DNA from: an uncultured Roseobacter sp. | GTDB taxonomy: Bacteria > Pseudomonadota > Alphaproteobacteria > Rhodobacterales > Rhodobacteraceae | NCBI RefSeq assembly: GCF_947495275.1 | Contig: NZ_CANLYL010000002.1 | Coordinates: 1-64,000, forward strand | DNA length: 64,000 bases | Direction of reading: 5' to 3' | Shown: piece by piece, positions 18,090 to 27,001 of the stretch | Numbering within the stretch: position 1 is the stretch's first letter | Layout: every line of letters starts with the position of its first letter | Made by a program: the position numbers and the translations under genes | The notes under the pieces: generated by a model | What the model saw: only the letters and a program-made list of their open reading frames with translations | Told to the model about the DNA's origin: nothing | Databases searched by the model: none

Positions 18090-19397
18090 CTAAACGTCTT
18101 TTTCACGGAAACTGGCGTCCGGCAAACTGGCAATGATGTTACCGACATCCCTGTCTTTCTCTTCGCCCAGTCGTTGGCCTTTGGCGACCAACCGCATCTC
18201 CTCGGGGCTGGCCCCGGTAACACCCATGAATACGGATCCGCCACCATCGAGGTTGAGCGTGGAGCCGCTGGCGGGTGTCTCCCCCATTTGGCGAATTCCG
18301 GCCCCGGCCATTGTGATCTGCTGCCACTGCTCCATGGTGACCCCTTCCTGAGGCCGCATTTCAGTCGGTGTAACCGTGTGCATAATGGTATCATCGCCCT
18401 GCACAGTGATTGCAGCGCGCGCATTTCGGTCACCTGCGTGGGTCATGACCCCGACCTGCTTGTTGCGCGGGTTCTCTTCCAGCCCTCCCTCAGTGGTGAC
18501 CCTGTACTCAAATCTATCGTCATTCTGCGGGCTTGGTATATGCGTCGCGGCGCCATCCAAAGCAAGGAGAGGGCCGCTGCTCAAACCCACTTCGGAACCG
18601 ACAGTCACCTGACCATAGTAGTCCTGATACTCGGATGGGATTGGCAGGTGATCGGTCCGGGTGCTGGTAGGTCCAACCGGCCTGCCAACGCCCTCCGGTC
18701 CGACTTCCTTCAGTTCTTCGTGTTTGAGAAACGCAGCGAAACTTGGATCATTGATTGAGCTGCTTTGCGCGTTTGCCGGATCCCAGCCCTCTTCACTTCT
18801 CATATTTGGCTGATGCGCAAAGAATCCGCCGTTAATAACGGCTGTACCTTCCGGCAAACCAGCAGACAGCGAGGCAACCGGCTGGGGCTTTCCCTTGTCT
18901 TCGGGTCCTATCACTGCGCCCTTCTTGGCGCCACCAAGTACCCTCATCTGATTATATACCGACGATTGATCGAGGTTGTCTTGAATGGTGCGCAGGGCGG
19001 ACCCCTCGCCAGCAACGGGTTTGGTGCCTTCGGGCTGTTTTTTGATGCGCGTACCGACGATCCCATCCCCCTCGCTTTGAACGCGAACTTGGTTCTGGAC
19101 AAGGCGACGCCGTATAAGCGCTTGGATCAACTTGATCTGTTCGATCTCTTCGTCAGTGAAGCGTTGCACAACCTGCGTTGATGCCAGAGCTTTAAGCTGA
19201 ATGCGGCCGTCGGCGGCCCGCTGAAGTCTCTGAAGGCGTTCCACATTCGGGCTGGCATTGGCCTTCAACTGCAACGCCTTGGTGGCTTCAGAGGGTTGAG
19301 CGGAAAAAGTTGCTGCCGCGCTAGCTGCGGGTTTTTGCGTCGCACCTCGGGAAGTGACGAAGCTCTTCTTTTGCTGGCGCTCGGTTATGTTTGGCAT
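18090..19397 (-). CDS. Phosphodiester-glycosidase-like protein with injection-system-cargo-like N-terminus
   Basis: About 435 residues, starting MPNITERQQKK with AAAGG about 10 bases upstream. Residues 1-115 are Ala/Gln-rich with motifs ALQLKANASPNVERLQRLQ and IQLKALASTQVVQRF; this QLKANAS...QRLQRAAD style is typical of the N-terminal tails of cargo proteins of extracellular contractile injection systems (DUF4157-type neighbours). No signal peptide is visible. The C-terminal half resembles the NAGPA (phosphodiester glycosidase) fold: GTAVINGGFF near residue 200 and STLNLDGGGSVFMGV near 390. The combination suggests a sugar-phosphodiester hydrolase delivered as cargo or a surface effector. The domain match is by eye. 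Confidence 0.6.
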   Translation of the reverse strand: MPNITERQQKKSFVTSRGATQKPAASAAATFSAQPSEATKALQLKANASPNVERLQRLQRAADGRIQLKALASTQVVQRFTDEEIEQIKLIQALIRRRLVQNQVRVQSEGDGIVGTRIKKQPEGTKPVAGEGSALRTIQDNLDQSSVYNQMRVLGGAKKGAVIGPEDKGKPQPVASLSAGLPEGTAVINGGFFAHQPNMRSEEGWDPANAQSSSINDPSFAAFLKHEELKEVGPEGVGRPVGPTSTRTDHLPIPSEYQDYYGQVTVGSEVGLSSGPLLALDGAATHIPSPQNDDRFEYRVTTEGGLEENPRNKQVGVMTHAGDRNARAAITVQGDDTIMHTVTPTEMRPQEGVTMEQWQQITMAGAGIRQMGETPASGSTLNLDGGGSVFMGVTGASPEEMRLVAKGQRLGEEKDRDVGNIIASLPDASFREKDV

Positions 19398-19712
19398 ATG
19401 CAACAGCCTTTGACTGACTAGCACCATCCAGTCCGCAGCCAGTGACAGGTAGTGCGCGCGGCAAGCCGATGTTGAACGTAGACAACAAATCCGGCCCTGC
19501 ATTCTGATGGGCTTACCAGCAAGTATGGCATGGATTGGCCTCCAACGATACCTAGGCAGGTTCCATGCGGTCGACGTTGGCGCTGCCACTCGTTGCGTCG
19601 CCGCGTTTCAAAACGACCGTTCGGGCCCGCCAATTCAAGGCTCTTAGGGCGGAAATCTCTGTGGGATGTTGCCTCCCGATGGACAGCGCCCCACGAGCCA
19701 CCGACCCGCGCG
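19398..19712. other. Intergenic region, no gene recognised
   Basis: About 315 bp between two minus-strand genes. An open frame continues upstream of the ATG at 19397, but its codon content is not protein-like. The gap probably carries a separate promoter for the phosphodiester-glycosidase-like gene. Confidence 0.35.
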
Positions 19713-20921
19713 CTACTCGTGCCGCAAGCCATCTGCAAAATCGCGTAGCTGCCGGTCGGGTTCGATCTCGGGAGGGAGCTTTTCAAGCTCAATTCTAAAC
19801 GATACACCACCGCAACTGGGCAGAACGACATTGCTTGTCATGCGCATATTGCCCTGCGACTTGGACAGCTCAAATCGCTCGATATGCGGATGCCCGGCAA
19901 AGCCACTGGGAACCTCTTCGACGGGCCCCGCAAAAGCGTCGATCAACCAGTCCAGCGACAAGGTGCTGGTCTCCAGTGCACCTTCATCCCGTATCATATG
20001 GGCCAGTGCCAGCATCCGCGCAAACTGGTCCACGCGCTGCCAGTCCTCATCGATATCCAGCAAGACCGGGATCAGTTCGGTTGCCCGTTCGGCCCATTTT
20101 GCAGGCAAGCGCCCCGGCCCTCCGCGATCCACAACCTCGCTGCCGACCAGTTTTTGCTGTTCGGTCAGAATCTCCAGCCCGAAATCGTCGATGATTGCAG
20201 CTTGAGCTGCGTCATCATACCGGTAGGTCCCCTTGCGCGGCGTGATCCAGAAGCGCGACAGGCCCGATAGCTCGACACCCTTCGGATGGTCTGAAAAAAA
20301 GTCGGCCTCGATTTCCTGCCGGGTCAAATCGGTCAGGCTGAAATACCGATCAGACGGGATTCGCGAAGCTCCCGACACCTGTCGCTTCAGAGCATAATCA
20401 ATTGACAAAGCCGCTTTCGAAATTCCGGCCGAGCGGGGCATGCCGTAGACAGAAGCTGTGTGGGGGTTTTCGCACAGCGCAACCCATCGGTCCAGCACAG
20501 CCTGTAACTGGGCACCCTGAGACGCATGGCTCAACGCGTCGCCGACAGCCATCAAGGCGGCGACGTTCTCGGGCGAAGGATCAAGTGAAACCGCCAGTTC
20601 CGAAACCACAAGAACCCGCCCTTCCTCTTTGGCGAACTTGTACGCAGTGGCCTGAAAGGCCATGGCGAGGTCACTCAATCTGAGAGCGATGCGTCCCGGT
20701 TCCTTGCGGCCCACCAGCAATATGTCAGAGTGTTGAGTGTCGACGACATAAGCATCCAGATCGGTTAATCCCGATAACCTTAGGATCTTTTCATCGCAGC
20801 CCGGGTGGCAGACGCTTGCTTCGGATTGTAACCCGCCGAGCGACACAACATGAAGGTCTTGTCCAACTACGGGCATGCCCAAGCACATGAAGGCGATCCC
20901 GCCAACAAGATATTGTATCAT
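19713..20921 (-). CDS. Exported hypothetical protein, DUF1598-like
   Basis: A 402-residue protein with a short signal peptide (MIQYLVGGIAFMCLGMPVVG). The stretch around residues 65-120 (DILLVGRKEPGRIALRLSDL, then LAVSLDPSPENVAAL) and the segment VYGMPRSAGISKAALSIDYALKRQ near 165 recall the layout of DUF1598 proteins, in which a protein-processing-like reading of R..L..DY.MK occurs; I am not certain of this. Two Cys pairs may form disulfides. The ATG overlaps the stop of the preceding exported protein gene (ATGA), so both are made together. Function unknown. Confidence 0.6.
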   Translation of the reverse strand: MIQYLVGGIAFMCLGMPVVGQDLHVVSLGGLQSEASVCHPGCDEKILRLSGLTDLDAYVVDTQHSDILLVGRKEPGRIALRLSDLAMAFQATAYKFAKEEGRVLVVSELAVSLDPSPENVAALMAVGDALSHASQGAQLQAVLDRWVALCENPHTASVYGMPRSAGISKAALSIDYALKRQVSGASRIPSDRYFSLTDLTRQEIEADFFSDHPKGVELSGLSRFWITPRKGTYRYDDAAQAAIIDDFGLEILTEQQKLVGSEVVDRGGPGRLPAKWAERATELIPVLLDIDEDWQRVDQFARMLALAHMIRDEGALETSTLSLDWLIDAFAGPVEEVPSGFAGHPHIERFELSKSQGNMRMTSNVVLPSCGGVSFRIELEKLPPEIEPDRQLRDFADGLRHE

Positions 20922-22168
20922 CGCGTCACACTCCCTTTAATATCGGCTGCGAAGTCCGAAAGGTCGCCGGGAATTCGGGTCATCCCCGGCGTCGACAACC
21001 GAACCCCGCCCAATTCTTGTGCATCGTTGAATTGTTCCTCATGCAGCAGCTTGCCAGCGGATTTGCGTAGTGCTGCGCTGTTATTGACCTGATAAATGCC
21101 GAATTTGGGCGGATCGAGGCCCTGTACGGCGGCCATGGCTCTGAACACGTTCTCTGACGTACGCATCGCAGTCATTATTTGAGCGCTGGCCTGTTCGGTG
21201 CTGCCGTATTGGTTCGCCGCCTTGATGGCTGCCGGCCCCTGCCATTCATTGCCACCCCGGTGCACCAGGCGATGCGAGTCGCTTACCTTCTGCTCAGTGA
21301 TCTCGGGCGTCGTTTCGGTTGCTTTGCGCTTTACCTTCGGATCGCTGAGGGATTGCGGATACACATAGGTTGCGATCCCTTCCGTGTAGATTTGCGGCGA
21401 CAGATAGGCGAACCGCTCGCCGTCATGGATCACCGTCAAAAGCGCCTTGCCAAAAACGCCTGTCAGAAACAGCTCTTTTGGTCCTTCCCAAAAGCCAATC
21501 AGACCATCACGCAAGCGCCGCAGGGAAAAGATATACCAAAAGCCGCGGGCAGGGGTGGTAACGACCAGCGACTTCAGGCGCGACGCCTCCGGTTGACCCC
21601 GAATTGTCATCAGATGCCGCATTTCGTCCGAGTAACGCCCGTTTTCACCGAAAAGGGCTGCAAAAACCGGATAGCCGAGGCTGGCAGAATGGAAATTAAA
21701 GGTTGCGTCAGGGTTTTTTGCTAGGACCGAGCGAATGTCATCGAGGATTTGACGCGCTGTCTTGTCAACGTGCTGGCGTCGTTTCAGCCATATGACATTC
21801 GGGGCATAGGCTGCAATCATATCCGATTTCGTATCGCGGAAATGCCCGATCGAGGCCTTGCATCCATCGACAGTTGTTGACCCGCCGCCGCAGATCAGAA
21901 TCGTGACATTGGGCGCATTTCCGATATTGTCTTTCAGCAAAATGGAGGAGTGTTTGCGGTCGAGCAAAGTGCCCTGCCATTTCAGCTCCGCGACCAATCC
22001 GTTGATCCGAAAATCCCACTGCTGGAACAGTGCTGTTATCCGCGATGGGTCGCTGATCTCGCGCGCGACATCATGGAAGGTGCCCCACCCCCCGATCGAT
22101 GTGTTCGCCCGTGCACTCCCCGAAAGTATGACCAGCGCCACCAGCCCGTATTTCAGGAGGCGGCACAT
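20918..22168 (-). CDS. Exported hypothetical protein, 416 residues
   Basis: A signal peptide (MCRLLKYGLVALVILSGSARA) precedes a soluble domain. Residues about 85-175 contain VTILICGGGSTTVDGC and FNFHSASLGYPVFAALFG, alternating strands and helices that could be an alpha/beta-hydrolase-like or Rossmann-like core, but no GxSxG motif is present. The remainder is unremarkable. It begins 2 bp after the SorC-type regulator stop codon with GAGGTAG as ribosome-binding site inside the regulator's end. Function unknown; probably periplasmic. Confidence 0.6.
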   Translation of the reverse strand: MCRLLKYGLVALVILSGSARANTSIGGWGTFHDVAREISDPSRITALFQQWDFRINGLVAELKWQGTLLDRKHSSILLKDNIGNAPNVTILICGGGSTTVDGCKASIGHFRDTKSDMIAAYAPNVIWLKRRQHVDKTARQILDDIRSVLAKNPDATFNFHSASLGYPVFAALFGENGRYSDEMRHLMTIRGQPEASRLKSLVVTTPARGFWYIFSLRRLRDGLIGFWEGPKELFLTGVFGKALLTVIHDGERFAYLSPQIYTEGIATYVYPQSLSDPKVKRKATETTPEITEQKVSDSHRLVHRGGNEWQGPAAIKAANQYGSTEQASAQIMTAMRTSENVFRAMAAVQGLDPPKFGIYQVNNSAALRKSAGKLLHEEQFNDAQELGGVRLSTPGMTRIPGDLSDFAADIKGSVTR

Positions 22169-22170
22169 CG

Positions 22171-23469
22171 CTACCTCTTTTCCTTCGCGGCCAGATCGAC
22201 GGCACGTTTGTGCAGCCTCTTGCTGGCTTGTGACATCAACTCATCATAAAGTGGTTCATCGACGAGCAGCTTGCTCACTACGCCCTGTTCGAGTGCTGCC
22301 AGCAGGACAAGCGCGCGATCACGTCCCGCACCAATTGCAACAACCCCATGCGATACGCCCCCATGGGCGTTTTCGGTACCGGCCCTGCGGGTAATTTCGC
22401 GCATATCCTCAACCCGAATTCCGGTCCAGAGGTCGCGGTACTCTTCGGCCCGTTTCCGATCGTCTTCCGACAGATCGGACTTGATCAGCAGCGCGCCTGC
22501 AAAATCGCCGACGTAAAATCTTCGGATGTCTGCTTCCCCAACCGGATCCTCCGATCCTTCGGAATTGATGGCCGACAGAAAATCATCAAGGTTCTTGCCA
22601 TATGGGTCCTCAAACCGGCCGAGACCAGTGATGAAAGTGCCAAAAACGCTTGCTGCCGTTGTCGGATCGCGATCCGTATATCCTCCCAGGGTCGCGACGT
22701 AGTGTTTGGAGCCTTCGAGGGACAACCGCACGAACTTGGCCCGCTCGGTCTCGCCGCTGGCACCCGGATAGGGGGTGTTGCGATAGGCCCGCTGAATGAA
22801 CGCAGGGACCGCGAAGGACCGGAAGTTGGAAACATCGTTGACCGTTCCCAGCTGAATATTGGCGATGCCGCAGATCGCACCCGCAGAAAATGCGTTTCGT
22901 CCGGATGTGATGGTCGGTGCCGCCGCGACAAAGCGCGTCATCCCGTCGACGTTCTCAATCGCCTTGACGAATGTTTCGCAGGAGAAATACACGACTGCAC
23001 CCCAGCTCAGTCCGAATACACGTTCGTCCTGCATTGAGTGGCCAAGAAATTCTCCGGCGCGCTGACTGAATTCCTTTGTGTATTTATAGTGCTGATCCTT
23101 GTCGAATTCTACGGACGCTCTCTTGTCAGGTCTGTTGGCATGGACAATTTCCACGCTGCGCAAGTAGCAATTCGCGTCAACACCGTCTGCATGAAAGGCG
23201 GCTTGATACTGGCGCAGCTGGCTGACGGCATCCGAATTGTGCAGCAACGAGTGGATCATCTCTTCAAGTTCGGGTGATTTCTTGATGTTGAAGACGCGCT
23301 CTTCGCGGTAGACGTTCAGCTCCTTGGCCTTGGACAGCAACCGGCTGGCCTTGGATTGGGAAATCCCCATCAAATCGGCAATCTCAACCTGCGTCTTGCC
23401 CCGTTCGGAAAACAGGTAAGCCGCCATCATGTGGTCAATTGTTGGTTTTTCGTCCGCGTCAGCTGTCAT
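22171..23469 (-). CDS. SorC-family transcriptional regulator
   Basis: A 432-residue protein. The helix-turn-helix GKTQVEIADLMGISQSKASR lies near residues 19-38, matching SorC/DeoR-type regulators. A long effector-binding domain follows, with HANRPDKRASV, GLSWGAVVYF and GVSHGVVAIGAGRDRALVLL near the C-terminus, the last resembling the sugar-phosphate-binding glycine-rich loop. It is about 100 residues longer than typical SorC proteins. It is the first gene of the minus-strand unit and is divergent from the exported protein gene at 23646, so it likely controls both arms of the cluster. Confidence 0.75.
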   Translation of the reverse strand: MTADADEKPTIDHMMAAYLFSERGKTQVEIADLMGISQSKASRLLSKAKELNVYREERVFNIKKSPELEEMIHSLLHNSDAVSQLRQYQAAFHADGVDANCYLRSVEIVHANRPDKRASVEFDKDQHYKYTKEFSQRAGEFLGHSMQDERVFGLSWGAVVYFSCETFVKAIENVDGMTRFVAAAPTITSGRNAFSAGAICGIANIQLGTVNDVSNFRSFAVPAFIQRAYRNTPYPGASGETERAKFVRLSLEGSKHYVATLGGYTDRDPTTAASVFGTFITGLGRFEDPYGKNLDDFLSAINSEGSEDPVGEADIRRFYVGDFAGALLIKSDLSEDDRKRAEEYRDLWTGIRVEDMREITRRAGTENAHGGVSHGVVAIGAGRDRALVLLAALEQGVVSKLLVDEPLYDELMSQASKRLHKRAVDLAAKEKR

Positions 23470-23545
23470 GATTCCACCGTGGTTTATGTGATCATCAGCT
23501 TAGGATGGAACGACTGGTAATGCAATATCATTCATTATCTGTAAA

Positions 23546-23581
23546 GAATATTCACAATTATAATTATAAATGAATATTCAT
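23546..23581. promoter_or_regulatory. Paired GAATATTC palindromes between the divergent arms of the exported-protein cluster
   Basis: GAATATTC occurs at 23546-23553 and again inside a perfect 12-bp palindrome ATGAATATTCAT at 23570-23581; their centres are 26 bp apart. An AATTATAATT palindrome lies between them. The region separates the SorC-type regulator from the plus-strand gene. A TTGACA at 23589-23594 could be a -35 element for the rightward promoter, with a poor -10. Candidate binding site for the SorC-type regulator. Confidence 0.45.
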
Positions 23582-23645
23582 GCTGTAGTTGACATACTCT
23601 TGCACTCTTCTGCATTCTGGGCGCACCTTACAGAGGATCGCACCC

Positions 23646-24224
23646 ATGATACTTCGCACAGCTCTTCCCCTTCTGACCCTGACGTCGGCAAGCTTGGCCA
23701 GTGCTCAGGTTTCATACTTGCTGGACGCTGCTTCAGGGCATGTCCCGCCGTTCAGCCTCTTTAGCGCGAATGGTGTTGACGCGCGGACGAAGGTAACACC
23801 TCAAGGATATCTCCTCGAAGCAAAATTCAACACTGGCGATTGGGTTTCGCTGCGTACCCGGGCCGTTGACCATGTCGCCTTTGCCGCAATGAACAGCGTC
23901 GAACTGACGCTTGATCTTCGGGGCCACAGCAGGTTCAGCCCGCGTTTCACAATGACAGACAGGGTGAACGGCAAGGAGGAGTTCTGGTGGGTCGACTTCC
24001 CAGACATCGCGCCGGGCACCTACACGCTTTGCGCAAATCTCGACACGGCCAAAATCAGCTTTGGCGTTGGTTCGCTTCAGAACGACCTCCGGCTCGATCG
24101 CGCAGCCATCCATGCTGTGGAGGTCAATTTTACACGCCCGAGCAACATGCAAGTGCCGCAGAAACTCACGGTGTTCATAACAATGATCCGACTCCATCCA
24201 ACCAAAAATTGCATCGAAAACTAG
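23646..24224 (+). CDS. Exported hypothetical protein, 192 residues
   Basis: The ATG at 23646 has AGAGGA nine bases upstream and begins a clear signal peptide (MILRTALPLLTLTSASLASA) cut before QVSYLLDAA. The mature part looks beta-rich, with a predicted Ig-like or jelly-roll pattern (VELTLDLRGHSRFSPRFTM, then KEEFWWVDFPDIAPGTYTL). No family recognised. It leads the plus-strand arm of the SorC-controlled cluster, 20 bp before the next exported protein. Confidence 0.65.
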   Translation: MILRTALPLLTLTSASLASAQVSYLLDAASGHVPPFSLFSANGVDARTKVTPQGYLLEAKFNTGDWVSLRTRAVDHVAFAAMNSVELTLDLRGHSRFSPRFTMTDRVNGKEEFWWVDFPDIAPGTYTLCANLDTAKISFGVGSLQNDLRLDRAAIHAVEVNFTRPSNMQVPQKLTVFITMIRLHPTKNCIEN

Positions 24225-24244
24225 CTACAAGGGGGGCTACACCA

Positions 24245-25477
24245 ATGAAAACTTTCTCAGATATGATCCGGATTTGCCTGCTCGCGGGGGTGGTCAGCGC
24301 AGGGGTTACGCAAGCCCAGGCTGCAAGCCAATGCCCAGGCGCACCCGTACAGGCGATTGTGAATGCAAGTGCCGCGTTTTCTGGCCCGGTCCAGCAAGAC
24401 GACGCCCTGGCAGAGGTCGAAAACCTTGTTTATGCGGCGCCGGATGACCTTCGGCTTGTCTATATGTCCCATTCAGGGGATCCAGCCGATACTCCAATTG
24501 TGCTCGCAGACGTCTGTCTGCCGCCAGCCACCGACGGCAAGATCTGGTCGGCGACGCCCGAACGCACCCGGGTGCTGCGCGAAGGAGCCATTGGCAAGCT
24601 CCTGAACGCCTACATGGCAACGCCCCCACCGGCGGCGGCTTTCGCGCGGTTGGCCCAAGCTGACCTTACGCGACTTGGTCGGTCTGTCCGGCGTGTTCTC
24701 GGTACACCGCCTGACGGCATCGTTATGGTGGCTTCGGTTGGCGCCCCGGCATTGCCCACCGCCGAAAAGCTGACCTCGTGGCGTCTCATCGCATTGGAAC
24801 CGGAGGCGGAGGCCTGGGCGGGGCAGGCGCCGGACTCGGTCATCCTCCTCCGTGCTATCCCGGCGGACCCAAAACCGCTGGTGCCGAACAGGCTCGGCTG
24901 TCTTGTGAGCGAAACCCAAGGCATTGCGCCAAAGGTTGTCGCCATCGGTCTCGACGTCACCGACCCGCTGGACAGTCTGGAGATCTTCGAACAGACGCTC
25001 ACGGCGGCCTGGGATACTCCCAACACGCTGGTGAGGGTTTACGCGGTCACCCATCAGGGTGCCGAGCCACGCTTCCAGAAATGTCTTGGAGATGCGGACC
25101 CACATGGTCTGGCAGAGGCGGCGCTGGCGGCTGTGGTCGCCGAACACCCGGATGGTTCTGACCACACAAGATGGAATCTGGATGGCTCCCCCTTGGTCAG
25201 GGCCATGATCGACATGCACAAGCTTTCGGGTCCGCCACAAAAATTGACGCTTGTCAGCGACGGTAGAATGAACGTCTCGGGTTTGATTGCGATTTCTGAA
25301 AACGAAAACATGTCACGCGACGAATTTTACCGGCGCTGGCAGGCCAAATACGGCGAAAGCCTGAGCGAGATCGCGGGAATGCCGATCGAATTCGTGTTCA
25401 TCCCGACCACCGATTTTACCACATTCGACGACCTGCTCATCACTGAGATCGTCGAAACATTCAAAGCCAAACGATAG
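24245..25477 (+). CDS. Exported hypothetical protein, 410 residues
   Basis: The ATG at 24245 follows a GGGGGG-containing ribosome-binding site and starts a signal peptide (residues 1-28, ending TQAQA) before ASQCPGAPVQ. The open frame extends 86 codons further upstream but overlaps the previous gene and lacks the signal peptide, so the shorter start is chosen. The body is rich in Ala, Leu and Pro with no motif I recognise. It sits 20 bp after the 192-residue gene and 11 bp before the membrane protein gene, so the three form one operon. Confidence 0.62.
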   Translation: MKTFSDMIRICLLAGVVSAGVTQAQAASQCPGAPVQAIVNASAAFSGPVQQDDALAEVENLVYAAPDDLRLVYMSHSGDPADTPIVLADVCLPPATDGKIWSATPERTRVLREGAIGKLLNAYMATPPPAAAFARLAQADLTRLGRSVRRVLGTPPDGIVMVASVGAPALPTAEKLTSWRLIALEPEAEAWAGQAPDSVILLRAIPADPKPLVPNRLGCLVSETQGIAPKVVAIGLDVTDPLDSLEIFEQTLTAAWDTPNTLVRVYAVTHQGAEPRFQKCLGDADPHGLAEAALAAVVAEHPDGSDHTRWNLDGSPLVRAMIDMHKLSGPPQKLTLVSDGRMNVSGLIAISENENMSRDEFYRRWQAKYGESLSEIAGMPIEFVFIPTTDFTTFDDLLITEIVETFKAKR

Positions 25478-25488
25478 GGGGAATTCCA

Positions 25489-26931
25489 ATGAAACCGATC
25501 TTTCAAAATATGTTTGCATCCATACGCAGATTTTTTGCACCGACACCCGAAGAGCGGATGAGTGCTGTCGTCGCGGCACGTTCGGCGCGGGTGAAAAAGC
25601 TGGCCACCGAAGACGGGTTGCGCGGCACCACATGCCACGGACCGGTCGAGGCCGCATGTCAGGAAACCACTGCAGAGTTCAACCGGATTGCCGCTGCGAA
25701 AATCAAAAGGATCGAAAAGCAGGTGGACCAATTCGCGACCGCCAGCAGCGGTGCTGATCCGGTTGGCGCCCAGAAGGCCGTGCAAACACATGACTGTGTG
25801 ACCACGCGCGAGGTGGCAGCCTTTGCGACATCGAAGCTGGACCTGATCGAGGAAAAAACCGCTGCCGACCGCAATGAGCGCGCGCTTCGCGCCAGGTATG
25901 GTGGTGTGTCGGTCAGTCTTTCTGGCACTCTGGCGGATACTTTGGCAATCGGCGGTGTGGCGACGCTTTTGGTCATGGAATCTGTCGCGGTGGCCTATAG
26001 CCTCAAGGATTATGCGGGATCACCAATGGCGGCCTTTTTCTCGGCGCTGATCGCAGGCATATTGCTCACTTTGCCCGTGTATCTCCTGGGGCGTGCTATC
26101 CGGCCGCTTTTTGGGCTGAAACACTGGATTGGCCCCACTTTGGGTATTGCGGCATCTGTGATCCTGTTCGTCGGTCTGGTAGCGCCCATGGTCGTTTCGA
26201 TCGTGGCCTTGCGCGCCAAAGCAGCGGAGCTTTTCGATCTTGCGGAAGCCATGGACATTGTGGTGCCATTCCTGCTGGGGGAAGGTCTGAAGACGCTGTT
26301 CACCGGATCGCTGGCTAATTGGGCGATGGCTGCGGTACTTCTGTTCATTTCCTGCTTGAGCTTCCGCAAAGGTTGGATCGGCGGTGATATTGTCCCCGAT
26401 GCCAGGAAAACTGCCGTGGCGAAGTTCCGGGCCAGCAAGGCGCCGAAAAAGCTCATGGTGCAAACCCAAGGCAGCATCGCGCTGTCGCAAAATGCGGCAC
26501 TGACGGCGGTGGATTTATGGCGAAAGTCCAGCCTGAGCCAAGCTTCGGCGACACTTAAGGCCACGCAAAATGCGCTGGCGACTACGGGTAGTCTTCAAGC
26601 AGCCCTCGATATTGTGGACGCGGCACCAGATCATTATGCGCGCACCTACACCGAGCGGTTTGCTTATGTCTCTGGGCTGTCGGAGATGATCGCGCGGCCC
26701 GAATGCGCCAACATTGCCTTGCGCGATCGTCTTGAGGCGTTGAGTGACCGGGCTCTTACAATGCAGCATGAGGCAATTTCCAATTGCCAATTCATCAGGG
26801 AATGCAGCGCAGAGGCGACCAATCGTATCATCGAGGTCTCGCGTCGTGCCAATCAGCAGATCACGCATCCGGCTGTGCCCGCTCCGAACGTGGCTGTGCA
26901 GGCAGAGCTCTTTGTGCCCGCCGTGACCTGA
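25489..26931 (+). CDS. Hypothetical multi-pass membrane protein with helical cytoplasmic arms
   Basis: 480 residues. Residues 1-140 are charged and helical (PEERMSAVVAARSARVKKLA onward) with three scattered Cys. Four hydrophobic segments follow at about 148-170, 182-202, 218-242 and 275-292. The C-terminal 180 residues are again helical and soluble, with repeated Ala/Ser/Thr/Leu blocks that may form a coiled coil. The layout resembles a membrane scaffold or signalling anchor, but no family is recognised. It is third in the plus-strand arm of the SorC-controlled cluster and is followed by a large inverted repeat. Confidence 0.6.
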   Translation: MKPIFQNMFASIRRFFAPTPEERMSAVVAARSARVKKLATEDGLRGTTCHGPVEAACQETTAEFNRIAAAKIKRIEKQVDQFATASSGADPVGAQKAVQTHDCVTTREVAAFATSKLDLIEEKTAADRNERALRARYGGVSVSLSGTLADTLAIGGVATLLVMESVAVAYSLKDYAGSPMAAFFSALIAGILLTLPVYLLGRAIRPLFGLKHWIGPTLGIAASVILFVGLVAPMVVSIVALRAKAAELFDLAEAMDIVVPFLLGEGLKTLFTGSLANWAMAAVLLFISCLSFRKGWIGGDIVPDARKTAVAKFRASKAPKKLMVQTQGSIALSQNAALTAVDLWRKSSLSQASATLKATQNALATTGSLQAALDIVDAAPDHYARTYTERFAYVSGLSEMIARPECANIALRDRLEALSDRALTMQHEAISNCQFIRECSAEATNRIIEVSRRANQQITHPAVPAPNVAVQAELFVPAVT

Positions 26932-26941
26932 GACGCCTTGC

Positions 26942-27001
26942 CGCTCGCGAGCGATAGACCCAGCAATCAGCCGCAGAATCCCGCCTTGGACCTGCGGCTG
27001 A
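26942..27001 (+). terminator. Inverted repeats after the membrane protein gene, possible terminator
   Basis: Ten bases after the stop codon lies a perfect 12-bp palindrome CGCTCGCGAGCG (26942-26953). It is followed by a 10-bp stem, TCAGCCGCAG at 26967-26976 with CTGCGGCTGA at 26992-27001, around a 15-nt loop. No T-run follows, so it would be an atypical terminator or an mRNA end-stabilising structure. Confidence 0.4.
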
